Positions 52,854 to 62,395 of a stretch of 64,000 bases of DNA are shown in pieces (positions within the stretch are counted from its first letter, which is position 1; each line of letters opens with the position of its first letter). The notes under the pieces were generated by a model, which saw nothing but the letters and a program-made list of their open reading frames with translations, did not search any database and was not told the DNA's origin. The DNA lies in the NCBI RefSeq assembly GCF_000381885.1, contig NZ_KB907211.1:310001-374000 (forward strand), written 5' to 3'. The stretch is from Actinomadura atramentaria DSM 43919. GTDB lineage: Bacteria; Actinomycetota; Actinomycetes; Streptosporangiales; Streptosporangiaceae. The translations under genes were made by a program, and so were the position numbers.

Positions 52854-54197
52854 TCAGCTACACGCGTCGCGCATGGCCTGCCAGTGGCCCAGCTTCACCC
52901 GGTCGCCCCTGCTCAACGTTCTCGCCAGGGCCGCCTCCGCCGCGTCCAGGGCCAGCCATCCATCGTAGGTGACGGGTTCCAGCCCGCGTTCCGCGAACAC
53001 CTCGTCGGGCGTGCGGGCCGGGGCGGGGGACGGGTCTTTGTCCAGGTCGGCCAAGAGGTTCGCGACGGTCTCGGCCGCGTCGGACTTGTTGGTGCCGACG
53101 ACGCCGCTCGGGCCGCGCTTGATCCAGCCCGCGACGTACTCGCGCGGCACGGGCGCCCCGTCCGCGCCGAGGACGCGCCCGCCGTCGTTGGGGATCACCG
53201 AGGCGCGGTCGTCGAACGGGACGCCCTGCAGCGGAACGCTCTGGTAGCCGACCGAGCGCAGCACCATCCCGGCGGGCAGCGTCTCGTACTCGCCGGTGCC
53301 GACGACGCGCCCCGCGCCGTCCGGCCGGGTCCGCTCCAGCCGCAGCCCCTCGACGCGGTCGGCGCCGAGGATCTCCACGGGCGAGCGCCAGAACCGCACG
53401 TCGATGCGGCGCGGCCGGTCCCCGGCGGGTTCGGCGGTCCAGCCCGCGAGGACCTTGAGGTTCCCCCGGACGTGCCGGTCGGCCTCGGCGAGTTCGGCGT
53501 CGGCGGGGTCGGCGTCCAGGTCGGCGGGGTCGAGGTAGATCTCGGCGGCCGGGAGCTGCCCCAGCTCGCGGGCCTCCTTGGTGGTGAACTTGGCCTGGGC
53601 GGGGCCGCGCCGCCCGATGAGGTGGACGCGCCGGACGCGGCTGGCGGCGAGCGCGTCGAGCGCGTGCTGCGGCACGTCGGTGGCGCGCAGCTCGTCGGCG
53701 GTCTTGGCGAGGATGCGGACGACGTCCACGGCGACGTTGCCGACGCCGATGACGGCCACGTCCGCCACGGACAGGTCGAACTCGTGGTCGGCGGCGTCGG
53801 GGTGGCCGCAGTACCAGTTGACGAAGTCGGTCGCGGCGACGCTGCCCGGCAGGTCCTCGCCGGGGACGCCGAGCCGCCGGTCCACCATCGCGCCGGTCGC
53901 GTACACGACGGCGTCGTAGCAGCTCAGCAGGTCGTCGCGGGTGAGGTCGACGCCCAGTTCGACGCAGCCGAGGAACCGGACGGCGCCGTCCTCCAGGACT
54001 CGCTGCAGGTAGCGGGCGATCGACTTGATCGAGGTGTGGTCGGGGGCCACGCCGTAGCGGACGAGGCCGTACGGGGTCGGGAGCCGGTCCAGGACGTCCA
54101 CGCGGACGTTCCCACCGGACTGCTTGACGAGGGCTTCGGCGGAGTAGAGCCCCGCGGGGCCCGACCCGATGACTGCGACGCGCACAGATTCCACCAT
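52854..54197 (-). CDS. fprA: FprA-type NADPH-ferredoxin reductase
   Basis: A 447-residue flavoprotein close to mycobacterial FprA and adrenodoxin reductase. VAVIGSGPAGLYSAEALVKQ is the FAD site, TPYGLVRYGVAPDH and VYATGA follow, VAVIGVGNVAVDVVRILAK is the NADPH site, and GWIKRGPSGVVGTNKSDAAETVANLLADL lies at the C-terminus. It passes electrons from NADPH to ferredoxins or P450 systems. ATG 54197 is preferred over GTG 54203. Confidence 0.92.
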   Translation of the reverse strand: MVESVRVAVIGSGPAGLYSAEALVKQSGGNVRVDVLDRLPTPYGLVRYGVAPDHTSIKSIARYLQRVLEDGAVRFLGCVELGVDLTRDDLLSCYDAVVYATGAMVDRRLGVPGEDLPGSVAATDFVNWYCGHPDAADHEFDLSVADVAVIGVGNVAVDVVRILAKTADELRATDVPQHALDALAASRVRRVHLIGRRGPAQAKFTTKEARELGQLPAAEIYLDPADLDADPADAELAEADRHVRGNLKVLAGWTAEPAGDRPRRIDVRFWRSPVEILGADRVEGLRLERTRPDGAGRVVGTGEYETLPAGMVLRSVGYQSVPLQGVPFDDRASVIPNDGGRVLGADGAPVPREYVAGWIKRGPSGVVGTNKSDAAETVANLLADLDKDPSPAPARTPDEVFAERGLEPVTYDGWLALDAAEAALARTLSRGDRVKLGHWQAMRDACS

Positions 54198-54250
54198 GCG
54201 CACAGTGTGCCCATGTGCGGAGCGTCACCGCACCCCTGTCGGGGATCGGC

Positions 54251-55789
54251 TCACCCGGCCGGGTCGATGGGCGAGGCCCCGCCCAGGGGCTCGGCGGGCG
54301 GGGCGGTCGGCGCGGTCGGGGTCGCCGAAGCGCCGACACGGCTGTGCCGGTAGCCGTAGAAGAGGTACAGGACGGTGCCGAGCGCCATCCAGCCGATGAA
54401 CCGCAGCCATGTCTCGACGGGAAGGTTGAGCATGACGAACAGACAGCCGAGGATGGCCAGCGCGGGCACCACCGGGACGAACGGCGCGCGGAACGCGCGG
54501 TGCAGGTCGGGCCGGGTGCGCCGCAGGACGACGACGCCCCCGGCGACCAGGCAGAACGCGAACAGCGTCCCGATGTTGACGAGTTCGGCGAGCTTGGCGA
54601 GCGGGATGAACCCCGACAGCACCGCGACGATCGCGCCCATGAGGATCGTGGACCGGTAGGGGGTGCCGAAGCGCGGGTGGACCGACGACAGCGAGGGCGG
54701 CAGCAGCCCGTCCCGGCTCATCGCGAAGAACACGCGGCTCTGCCCGAGCAGCAGGATCAGCACGACGGTGGTGAGTCCGGCGACGGCTCCGACGCTGATG
54801 ATCGTCGCGAACGCGGGGTGTCCGACCGCGCGGAACGCGTCGGCGAGCGGCGCGGCGTCGCTGAGGCGAGTGTAGTTCTGCATGCCGACGACGACGAGCG
54901 AGACGGCCGCGTACAGGATCGCGGTCACGAAGAGCGACCCGATGAGCCCGATGGGGACGTCCCGCTGCGGGTTGCGGGCCTCCTCGGCGGCGGTGGCGAC
55001 GACGTCGAACCCGACGTAGGCGAAGAACACGATCGCGACGGCCGCGAAGATCCCGAACCACCCGTAGCTGACGGGCGAGAGGCCGAACAGCACCTGGATG
55101 AGCGGCGCGCCCGCCCCCTCGACGGAGCCGGTCGGCTTGGACGGCGGGATGAACGGCGTGTAGTTCGCGCCCTTGATGAAGAACAGCCCGGCCACGATGA
55201 TCAGCAGGACGACGGCGAGCTTGATCCCGACGACGACGGCGTTGACCCGCGACGACACCTTCACCCCGGTGACCAGCAGGATCGTCACGCCGAACACCAG
55301 CAGGATCGCCGGGACGTTGACGACGCCGCCGTGCTCGCCCGGCGGATGGCTGATCGCGGCGGGCAGCGGCATCCCGAGCGTGTCCAGCAGGGACGCGGCG
55401 TACCCGGACCAGCCGACGGCGACGACGGCCGCGCCGAGGGCGAGTTCGAGGATGAGGTCCCAGCCGATGATCCACGCGGGGAACTCGCCGAGCGTGGCGT
55501 AGGAGAACGTGTACGCCGACCCGGCGACCGGGACGGTGGAGGAGAACTCGGCGTAGCAGAGCGCGGCGAGCCCGCAGACGACGGCGGCGAGGACGAATGA
55601 GATCGCGACGGCGGGCCCGGCCTTGTCCTTGGCGACCTGCCCGGTGAGGACGAAGATCCCGGTGCCGATGATGACGCCGACGCCGAAGACGGTGAGGTCC
55701 AGGGCGGACAGGTCGCGCCGCAGCCGGTGCTCGGGAGCCTCGGTGTCCTGGATGGACTGCTCGACCGACTTGGTGCGCAGCAGATGCAC
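54251..55789 (-). CDS. APC-family amino acid permease (CAT type)
   Basis: A 512-residue transporter with about 12-14 membrane helices. The first reads LTVFGVGVIIGTGIFVLTG, the conserved APC helix 1. AISFVLAAVVCGLAALCYAEFSSTVPVAGSAYTFSYATLGEFPAWIIGWDLILE and FFAYVGFDVVATAAEEARNPQRDVPIGLIGSL are the family consensus. CAT-type members import cationic or branched amino acids by proton coupling. The gene stands alone between fprA and the fad operon. Confidence 0.9.
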   Translation of the reverse strand: MHLLRTKSVEQSIQDTEAPEHRLRRDLSALDLTVFGVGVIIGTGIFVLTGQVAKDKAGPAVAISFVLAAVVCGLAALCYAEFSSTVPVAGSAYTFSYATLGEFPAWIIGWDLILELALGAAVVAVGWSGYAASLLDTLGMPLPAAISHPPGEHGGVVNVPAILLVFGVTILLVTGVKVSSRVNAVVVGIKLAVVLLIIVAGLFFIKGANYTPFIPPSKPTGSVEGAGAPLIQVLFGLSPVSYGWFGIFAAVAIVFFAYVGFDVVATAAEEARNPQRDVPIGLIGSLFVTAILYAAVSLVVVGMQNYTRLSDAAPLADAFRAVGHPAFATIISVGAVAGLTTVVLILLLGQSRVFFAMSRDGLLPPSLSSVHPRFGTPYRSTILMGAIVAVLSGFIPLAKLAELVNIGTLFAFCLVAGGVVVLRRTRPDLHRAFRAPFVPVVPALAILGCLFVMLNLPVETWLRFIGWMALGTVLYLFYGYRHSRVGASATPTAPTAPPAEPLGGASPIDPAG

Positions 55790-55889
55790 GCGCCCTCCTT
55801 CGTCCGGGGACCGCCGTCGCAGTCTTGATCACCCGAGGAAGGAGGGCCAAACGTCGACACGACCGTAAGGCGGCGAATGACGGAAAAGA

Positions 55890-55914
55890 GGCGTTCCGCC
55901 GTGAGCGGAACGCC
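55890..55914 (-). terminator. Terminator of the fadBA operon
   Basis: Stem GGCGTTCCGC/GCGGAACGCC with a CGTGA loop, 54 bp past the fadB stop. Read on the minus strand it is followed by CTTTTCCG, a short U-tract, giving a classical intrinsic terminator. Confidence 0.85.
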
Positions 55915-55967
55915 CCTCTACTCCCCGAAATGGTGCCGCTTTCGCGGTGCCATATGCCTTTTGTCGG

Positions 55968-58061
55968 TCAGCGAGCGACGGACGCGACGCCCGGCTCCAG
56001 GAACCGCCGGCCCGTGACCTTCTCCGAGATCCCGGCCCGGTCCAGGTACGGCGTGATGCCGCCGAGGTGGAACGGCCAGCCCGCGCCGAGGATCATGCAC
56101 AGGTCGATGTCCTCGGCCGCCGCGACGACGCCCTCGTCCAGCATGATCCGGATCTCCTGCGCGAGCCCGGCCAGCGCCCGCTCCAGGACCTGCTCCTCGG
56201 TGGACGGGCTCGTCCCGCCGCCGAACAGCGCCACGGCCTCCGGGTCCAGCGTGAAGTCCGGCAGGTACACGCCGCGCTTGCCGGACGCCACGAACTTCGC
56301 GAACTTCTCCGACAGCGGGAACCGCTCGGGGAACTTCCCGTGCAGCGTCTCGTTGACGTGCAGCGCGATCGCCGGGCCGACCAGGCCCATCAGCACGAAC
56401 GGCGGCATCGGCAGGCCCAGCGGCGCGGCGGCGCGCTCGGCCACGTCGATCGGCGTGCCCTCGTCCACGGTCTGGATGATCTCGGCCATCAGGCGCAGCA
56501 GGACGCGGTTGACCACGAACGCCGGGGCGTCCTTGACCAGCACCGACGACTTCCTGAGCTGCTTGCCGACCGCGAACGCCGTCGCCAGCGCCGCGTCGTC
56601 GGTCGCCTCGCCGCGGACGATCTCCAGCAGCGGCAGCACCGCGACCGGGTTGAAGAAGTGGAAGCCGACGACCCGCTCGGGGTGCTTCAGCTTCGACGCC
56701 ATCTCCGTCACCGACAGCGACGAGGTGTTGGTCGCGAGGACGCACTCGGCGGAGACGTGCTCCTCCACCTCGGCGAACACCTGCTGCTTGACCGACATCT
56801 CCTCGAACACGGCCTCGATGACGAAGTCCGCATCGGCGAACGCGTCCTTGGTCAGCGAGCCGGTGATGAGGGCCTTGAGCCGGTTCGCCTTGTCCGCCGA
56901 CACGCGGCCCTTGCCGAGCAGCTTGTCGATCTCGGCGTGCGCGTAGCCGACGCCCTTGTCCAGGCGCTCCTGGTCGAGGTCGGTCAGCACGACCGGGACC
57001 TCCAGGCGGCGCGCGAACAGCAGCGCGAGCTGCGAGGCCATCAGGCCCGCGCCGACGACGCCGACCTTGGTGACCTTGCGGGCCAGGGCCTTGTCGGGCG
57101 CGCCCGCGGGGCGCTTGGCGCGCTTCTGCGTCAGGTCGAACGCGTACAGCCCGGCGCGCAGCTCGTCGCTCATGATGAGGTCGGCCAGCGCCTCGTCCTC
57201 GGCGGCGAAGCCCTCGTCGCGGGTGCGGTCCTTGGCGGCGGCGACCAGGTCCAGCGCGCGGACGTAGGACGGGGCCGCGCCGTGCAGCTTGCCGTCGAGG
57301 TTCCAGCGGGCGAGCGCGACCGCGTCGTCCCACGCCTTGCCCTTGTCGACCTCGGGGCGCTCGACCGTCACCGCGCCGGTGAGGACGCGCGCGGTCCACA
57401 GCAGCGACTCCTCCAGGAAGTCGGCCGAGTCGAAGACCGCGTCGGCGATGCCCAGCTCGAACGCCTGGCGGCCCTTGAGCATCCGGTTCTGCGCGAGCGG
57501 GTTGTCGATGACGACCTTCAGCGCCTTCTCGGCGCCGATCAGGTTCGGCAGCAGGTACGTGCCGCCCCAGCCGGGGACCAGGCCGAGGAACGCCTCGGGC
57601 AGCGCGAGCGCCGGGACGCCCGCGGAGACCGTCCGGTAGGTGCAGTGCAGGCCGATCTCGACGCCGCCGCCCATCGCCGCGCCGTTGTAGTACGCGAACG
57701 ACGGGACGTCCAGCTCGCCGAGCCGCCGGAACACGTCGTGGCCGAGCTTGCCGACGGCCAGCGCGTCCTCGCGGCGCTCGATCAGCGGGACGCCCTTGAG
57801 GTCCGCGCCGACGGCGAAGATGAACGGCTTGCCGGTGACGCCGACGGCGGCGAGGTCGTCGCGGGCGGCGATCCCGTCCAGGGCGGCGTTCAGCTCCAGC
57901 AGCCCGTTCGGGCCGAAGGTGTTGGGCTTGGTGTGGTCGAAGCCGTTGTCCAGCGTGATCAGGGCGAGGGTGCCCGCGCCGTACGGCAGCTCGACGTCGC
58001 GGACGCGGACGTGCGTGACGATCTCGTCTTGAAAGATCTCCGCGATGTTGGACGCGCTCAC
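55968..58061 (-). CDS. fadB: Fatty-acid oxidation multifunctional enzyme (enoyl-CoA hydratase/3-hydroxyacyl-CoA dehydrogenase)
   Basis: A 697-residue two-domain enzyme. Residues about 1-310 are the crotonase domain (NGAAMGGGVEIGLHCTYRTVSAGVPALALPEAFLGLVPGWGGTYLLPNLIG). Residues about 330-640 are the dehydrogenase domain, with VGVVGAGLMASQLALLFARRLEVPVVLTDLDQE for NAD+, NTSSLSVTEMA, and HPERVVGFHFFNPVAVLPLLEIVRG with the catalytic His. It hydrates enoyl-CoA and oxidises the 3-hydroxyacyl-CoA. GTG 58061 overlaps the fadA stop, so the two make one beta-oxidation complex. Confidence 0.93.
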   Translation of the reverse strand: MSASNIAEIFQDEIVTHVRVRDVELPYGAGTLALITLDNGFDHTKPNTFGPNGLLELNAALDGIAARDDLAAVGVTGKPFIFAVGADLKGVPLIERREDALAVGKLGHDVFRRLGELDVPSFAYYNGAAMGGGVEIGLHCTYRTVSAGVPALALPEAFLGLVPGWGGTYLLPNLIGAEKALKVVIDNPLAQNRMLKGRQAFELGIADAVFDSADFLEESLLWTARVLTGAVTVERPEVDKGKAWDDAVALARWNLDGKLHGAAPSYVRALDLVAAAKDRTRDEGFAAEDEALADLIMSDELRAGLYAFDLTQKRAKRPAGAPDKALARKVTKVGVVGAGLMASQLALLFARRLEVPVVLTDLDQERLDKGVGYAHAEIDKLLGKGRVSADKANRLKALITGSLTKDAFADADFVIEAVFEEMSVKQQVFAEVEEHVSAECVLATNTSSLSVTEMASKLKHPERVVGFHFFNPVAVLPLLEIVRGEATDDAALATAFAVGKQLRKSSVLVKDAPAFVVNRVLLRLMAEIIQTVDEGTPIDVAERAAAPLGLPMPPFVLMGLVGPAIALHVNETLHGKFPERFPLSEKFAKFVASGKRGVYLPDFTLDPEAVALFGGGTSPSTEEQVLERALAGLAQEIRIMLDEGVVAAAEDIDLCMILGAGWPFHLGGITPYLDRAGISEKVTGRRFLEPGVASVAR

Positions 58062-59260
58062 TTGTCGCCCTCCCAGTTCGTGTTCTCCCAGAGGACGGTC
58101 CCGCCCATGCCCATGCCGACGCACATGGTGGTGAGGCCGTACCGGACGTCGGCGCGCTCCTCGAACAGCCGCGCGAGCTGGTTCATCAGCCGCACGCCGG
58201 AGGAGGCGAGCGGGTGGCCGAGGGCGATGGCGCCGCCCCACGGGTTCACCCGCGCGTCGTCGTCGGCGATCTTGAAGTGCTCCAGGAACGCGAGCACCTG
58301 GACGGCGAACGCCTCGTTGATCTCGATGAGGCCGATGTCGTCCATCGTGAGGGAGTTGCGGGCGAGCAGCTTCTCGGTGGCCGGGACGGGGCCGACGCCC
58401 ATGACCTCCGGCTCGACGCCCGCGAAGGAGAAGTCGACCAGCCGCATCTTCGGCGCGAGGCCGAGGTCGCGGGCGACGTCCTCGGCGGCGAGCAGGCACG
58501 CGGTCGCGCCGTCGTTGAGGCCCGCGGCGTTCCCGGCGGTGACGTTGCCGTGGACGCGGAACGGCGTCTTGAGCTTGGCCAGGTCCTCCAGCGTGGTGCC
58601 GGGGCGCGGCGGCTCGTCGGCGGTCGCCAGGCCGTAGCCCTTCTCGGCGGAGCGGATCGCGACCGGCACCAGGTCCGGCTGGATCTTCCCGGCGGCGTAG
58701 GCGGCGGCGACCTTCTGCTGGCTGCGCACCGCGTAGGCGTCGGCGCGCTCCTTGGTGATGCCGGGGAACCGGTCGTGCAGGTTCTCCGCCGTCGAGCCCA
58801 TGACCAGGGCGGACGGGTCGACGAGCTTGTCGGCCAGGAACCGCGGGTTCGGGTCGACGCCCTCGCCCATCGGGTGCCGGCCCATGTGCTCGACGCCGCC
58901 CGCGATGACGACGTCGTAGGAGCCGAAGGCGATCCCCGCGCCGCTGGTGGTGACGGCGGTCATCGCGCCCGCGCACATGCGGTCGATCGCGTAGCCGGGG
59001 ACGCTCTTGGGCAGTCCGGCCAGGACGGCGGCGGACCGGCCGATGGTCAGGCCCTGGTCGCCGGTCTGGGTGGTGGCGGCGACGGCGACCTCGTCCACCC
59101 GCTCGGGCGGGAGGGCCGGGTTGCGGCGCATCAGCTCGCGGATGGCGCGGACGACCAGGTCGTCGGCGCGGGTCTCGGCGTACAGGCCCTTGGGGCCGGC
59201 CTTGCCGAACGGCGTGCGGACGCCGTCGATGAACACGACGTCGCGTGCGGTGCGAGGCAC
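58058..59260 (-). CDS. fadA: Acetyl-CoA acyltransferase (thiolase)
   Basis: A 400-residue thiolase. The nucleophilic Cys is in IDRMCAGAMTAV, with GGVEHMGRHPM, the NEAFA motif (IEINEAFAVQVLAFL), the GHPLASSG segment, and the second Cys in CVGMGMGGT. It cleaves 3-ketoacyl-CoA with CoA in the last step of beta-oxidation. GTG 59260 has AGGAGGG upstream. It is the first gene of the fadA-fadB operon. Confidence 0.93.
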   Translation of the reverse strand: MPRTARDVVFIDGVRTPFGKAGPKGLYAETRADDLVVRAIRELMRRNPALPPERVDEVAVAATTQTGDQGLTIGRSAAVLAGLPKSVPGYAIDRMCAGAMTAVTTSGAGIAFGSYDVVIAGGVEHMGRHPMGEGVDPNPRFLADKLVDPSALVMGSTAENLHDRFPGITKERADAYAVRSQQKVAAAYAAGKIQPDLVPVAIRSAEKGYGLATADEPPRPGTTLEDLAKLKTPFRVHGNVTAGNAAGLNDGATACLLAAEDVARDLGLAPKMRLVDFSFAGVEPEVMGVGPVPATEKLLARNSLTMDDIGLIEINEAFAVQVLAFLEHFKIADDDARVNPWGGAIALGHPLASSGVRLMNQLARLFEERADVRYGLTTMCVGMGMGGTVLWENTNWEGDK

Positions 59261-59513
59261 GGTGTCGTCCCTCCTGGGAGAGTGGGGCCGATCGGGATGC
59301 CGATCGAGGTCGTCGCGAGACGATCGTCGTTCGGTTGAGCCTCGCGCCGCCCGGCGGCGGGCGGCGCGAGTACCCACGAATCCGATGCTACTCGCTGGTA
59401 ACCGGCAATGCTACTCGTCAGTAACCACTGACGCCGAAACCTCGTCCCGAACACTCTTGTTCCCTGGACAGCCGCTGGGTACCGTGACGGAACTATCGCC
59501 GAGGAGGTCGCCG

Positions 59514-61217
59514 GTGGCGCACGCCAGGCCGATCTACCACCCGGGGCCGCGCCGCCGCGCCGGGCACCTGCGCGACCTGACCGCGCTCCTGCTGCGCACC
59601 GGCGTGGTCTTCTCCGGCCCCCTGCACACCGGCCCCCGCCAGATCCGCGAACTGCGCCGCTGGGGGACCAGCCTGGCGGGCATCCTCGTCGCCGCCGCCG
59701 CCCGCAACCCCGGCCGCACCGCCCTCGTCGACGACTCCGGCACGCTCAGCTTCGGCGAGGTCGACGACCGTACCACCCGGCTCGCCGCCGGGCTGCCGCT
59801 GTCCGGCCCCCGGCCCCGCGTCGGCGTGCTGTGCCGCAACCACCGGGGCGCGGTCGAGGCGCTGGTCGCCTGCGGCAAGCGCGGCGTCGAGGTCGTGCTG
59901 ATCAACACCGCGTTCGGCGCCGGGCAGCTCCGGAACGTGCTCAGCGAGCTGCGCACGGACCTGATCATCGCCGACGCCGAGTTCGCGACGCTGCTGCGCG
60001 GCGTCCCGCACGCGCTGCGCCGGTCCATCGTGTGGACGGACCGGTCCCCGGTGCCCGGCGCGGGGCCGACCATCGCCGAGATCGTCGCCGCGACGCCCGT
60101 GACGCGGATCGCCGTCCCCGACACGCAGAACCGCACGATCATGCTCAGCTCCGGCACCACCGGGCGGCCCAAGGGCGCGCGCCGCCCGCCCCGGCCGGGC
60201 CTGTGGCCGCTGGCGTCGATGACGTCGCGCATCCCGCTGCGCGCCCGGCACACGATGATCATCGAGGCGCCGCTGTTCCACACCTGGGGCTACGCGGCGC
60301 TGCAGATGGCGTGGGCGCTGCGCGCGCCGATCGTCCTGCACCGGCGGTTCGACCCGGCGCGGACGCTCGCGGCGGTCACCGCGTACCGCAGCACGGCGCT
60401 GTTCGCCGTGCCGGTGATGCTCCAGCGGATTCTGGACCTGCCGCCGGACGTCCGCGAGGTCTACGACGCGTCCGGGCTCAAGATCGTCGCGCTGAGCGGG
60501 TCGGCGCTGCCCGGCGACCTCGCCACCCGGTTCATGGACGCGTTCGGCGACTGCGTCTACAACGTCTACGGCTCCACCGAGGCGTCGTGGGTGTCCATCG
60601 CCACCCCGCGCGACCTGCGCACCGACCCGCGCACGGCGGGCCGCCCGCCGCGCAACACCTCGCTGGCGATCCTCAACGACAAGGGCAAGCCGGTCGGCCG
60701 CTCCACGATCGGGGAGATCCACGCCGCCAACGAGCTGATCTTCGAGGGGTACACCGGCGGCGACCCGATCGTCGTCCGCGACGGGCTGCTGGCCACCGGC
60801 GACCTCGGCCACATCGACCACCGCGGGCTGCTGTTCGTCGACGGGCGCAAGGACGGGATGGTCGTCACCGGCGGCGAGAACGTCGTGCCCGGCGAGGTCG
60901 AGGCGGCGCTGCTGGAGCTGCCGCAGGTCCACGAGGTCGCCGTCATCGGCGTCCCCGACGACACCTGGGGGCAGCGGCTCGCCGCCTACGTCGTGCTGCA
61001 CGACGGGCACGAGCCCGACCCGGACGCGCTGCGCGACCACGTCCGGGCGCGCGTCGCCCGGTACGCCGTCCCGCGCGACGTCCACTTCATCGCCGAACTG
61101 CCCCGCAACGCGGTCGGGAAGGTCGTCCACCGGTGGCTCGTCGCGGGGCCGCGCAGCACGCAGCCCGAGGGGCGGGTGGCGTGGCCCGCCCGGCAGCCCG
61201 CCGAGCCGTCAACCTGA
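59514..61217 (+). CDS. Acyl-CoA synthetase (ANL superfamily)
   Basis: A 567-residue AMP-forming ligase. The P-loop-like motif is IMLSSGTTGRPKGARR, the adenylate-binding core is NVYGSTEASW, the GDLGHIDHRGLLFVDGRKDGMVVTGGENVVPGEVE hinge follows, and the C-terminal catalytic lysine lies in LPRNAVGKVVHRWL. It activates a fatty or other carboxylic acid to its CoA ester, a sensible supplier to FadAB next door. The start GTG 59514 is chosen because GAGGAGG lies 6 bp upstream; GTG 59484 lacks one. Its end overlaps the convergent kinase gene by 9 bp. Confidence 0.9.
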   Translation: MAHARPIYHPGPRRRAGHLRDLTALLLRTGVVFSGPLHTGPRQIRELRRWGTSLAGILVAAAARNPGRTALVDDSGTLSFGEVDDRTTRLAAGLPLSGPRPRVGVLCRNHRGAVEALVACGKRGVEVVLINTAFGAGQLRNVLSELRTDLIIADAEFATLLRGVPHALRRSIVWTDRSPVPGAGPTIAEIVAATPVTRIAVPDTQNRTIMLSSGTTGRPKGARRPPRPGLWPLASMTSRIPLRARHTMIIEAPLFHTWGYAALQMAWALRAPIVLHRRFDPARTLAAVTAYRSTALFAVPVMLQRILDLPPDVREVYDASGLKIVALSGSALPGDLATRFMDAFGDCVYNVYGSTEASWVSIATPRDLRTDPRTAGRPPRNTSLAILNDKGKPVGRSTIGEIHAANELIFEGYTGGDPIVVRDGLLATGDLGHIDHRGLLFVDGRKDGMVVTGGENVVPGEVEAALLELPQVHEVAVIGVPDDTWGQRLAAYVVLHDGHEPDPDALRDHVRARVARYAVPRDVHFIAELPRNAVGKVVHRWLVAGPRSTQPEGRVAWPARQPAEPST

Positions 61218-62375
61218 CGGGGCGGGCAACGCGACGGTGACGACCAGGCCGCCGCCGGGGCGCGGGCGGGCGTCCGCGCGGCCGCCGTGCGCGGCGGCGA
61301 CCGCCGCGACGATCGACAGGCCGAGGCCCGCGCCGTCCGCCGACCGGACCCGGTCGCCGCGCAGCCGCCGGAACGGCTCGAACAGCCGCGCGACCTCGTA
61401 GGGCGGGACCGGGTTGCCGGTGTTGGCGACGCGGAGGACGGACATGCCGTCCTCGCGGCCGGTGGTGATCTCGACGCGGCCGTCCGCGACGTTGTACTTG
61501 ACGGCGTTCTCGATCAGGTTCGCCGCGCAGCGCTCCAGCAGGACGGGGTCTCCTTCGACCGGGGCGTCGGCCAGATCCGCGTCCAGCGTGATGTTCTCCG
61601 GGATTCCCGCCTGGTCCAGCGCGCCCTGGACGACGTCCGGGAGCGTCACGGCCGTCGTCTCCTGCGGTTCGCGCTCGGACGTCGCGAGCAGCAGCAGCCC
61701 CTCGATCAGCCGCTCGTGCCGGGCCGTGTTCCCCAGCAGCACCTCGGCGAGGGCCTTGGTCTCCGGCGGGTTCCGGCGGCTCGCCAGCGCGACCTCCAGG
61801 ACCGTCCGGTTGATCGTCAGCGGGGTGCGCAGCTCGTGCGAGGCGTTCGCGGTGAACCGGCGCTGCGCGTCGAACGCGCGGTGCAGCCGGTCCAGCATGC
61901 CGTCGAAGGTGTCGGCCAGGTCCTTGATCTCGTCCTGCGGGCCGTCCAGCGCGAACCGCTCGTGCAGGGTGCTGCCCGACAGCCGCCGCGCGCGCTCGGT
62001 CATCGTGTGCAGCGGGCGCAGCACCCGGCCCGCCACGACGTAGCCGATCACCACCGCCAGCGCGCACAGCGCCACCAGCAGCACCGCCGTGCTCTGCAGG
62101 ATCTCCTGGAGGGCCGCGTGCTTCTGCCGGCCGATCGCCGCCGTGACCTGGTCGTCCACCCGGTAGCGCAGGTCGGAGGTGTCGAGGCGGGCGCCGATCT
62201 CGCTCTGCGGACCGTCCGGGCCGTTCTGGACGCGGACGATCGTCTGGATTGGGTGCGCCCCGAACGCGCCGTCGAGCGCGCGGACCGTCAGCGCGTACGT
62301 GACGCCGACGAGCAGGCCCGCCGACGCCAGGAACAGCGTCCCGTAGACGAGCGTCAGCCGCGTGCGGACGCTCAT
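61209..62375 (-). CDS. Two-component sensor histidine kinase
   Basis: A 388-residue membrane kinase. Two membrane helices (LTLVYGTLFLASAGLLVGVTYALTV and STAVLLVALCALAVVIGYVVAGRVL) bracket a ~65-residue sensor. A HAMP region follows (RPLHTMTERARRLSG), then the H-box RRFTANASHELRTPLTINRTVLE and the ATP domain with NLIENAVKYN, NTGNPVPPYEVARLFEPFRRL and GAGLGLSIVAAVAAAHGG. It is encoded 20 bp after the response regulator and forms a pair with it. The signal is unknown. Confidence 0.93.
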   Translation of the reverse strand: MSVRTRLTLVYGTLFLASAGLLVGVTYALTVRALDGAFGAHPIQTIVRVQNGPDGPQSEIGARLDTSDLRYRVDDQVTAAIGRQKHAALQEILQSTAVLLVALCALAVVIGYVVAGRVLRPLHTMTERARRLSGSTLHERFALDGPQDEIKDLADTFDGMLDRLHRAFDAQRRFTANASHELRTPLTINRTVLEVALASRRNPPETKALAEVLLGNTARHERLIEGLLLLATSEREPQETTAVTLPDVVQGALDQAGIPENITLDADLADAPVEGDPVLLERCAANLIENAVKYNVADGRVEITTGREDGMSVLRVANTGNPVPPYEVARLFEPFRRLRGDRVRSADGAGLGLSIVAAVAAAHGGRADARPRPGGGLVVTVALPAPSG

Positions 62376-62395
62376 CCGGGGGCGCGCCGGACGCC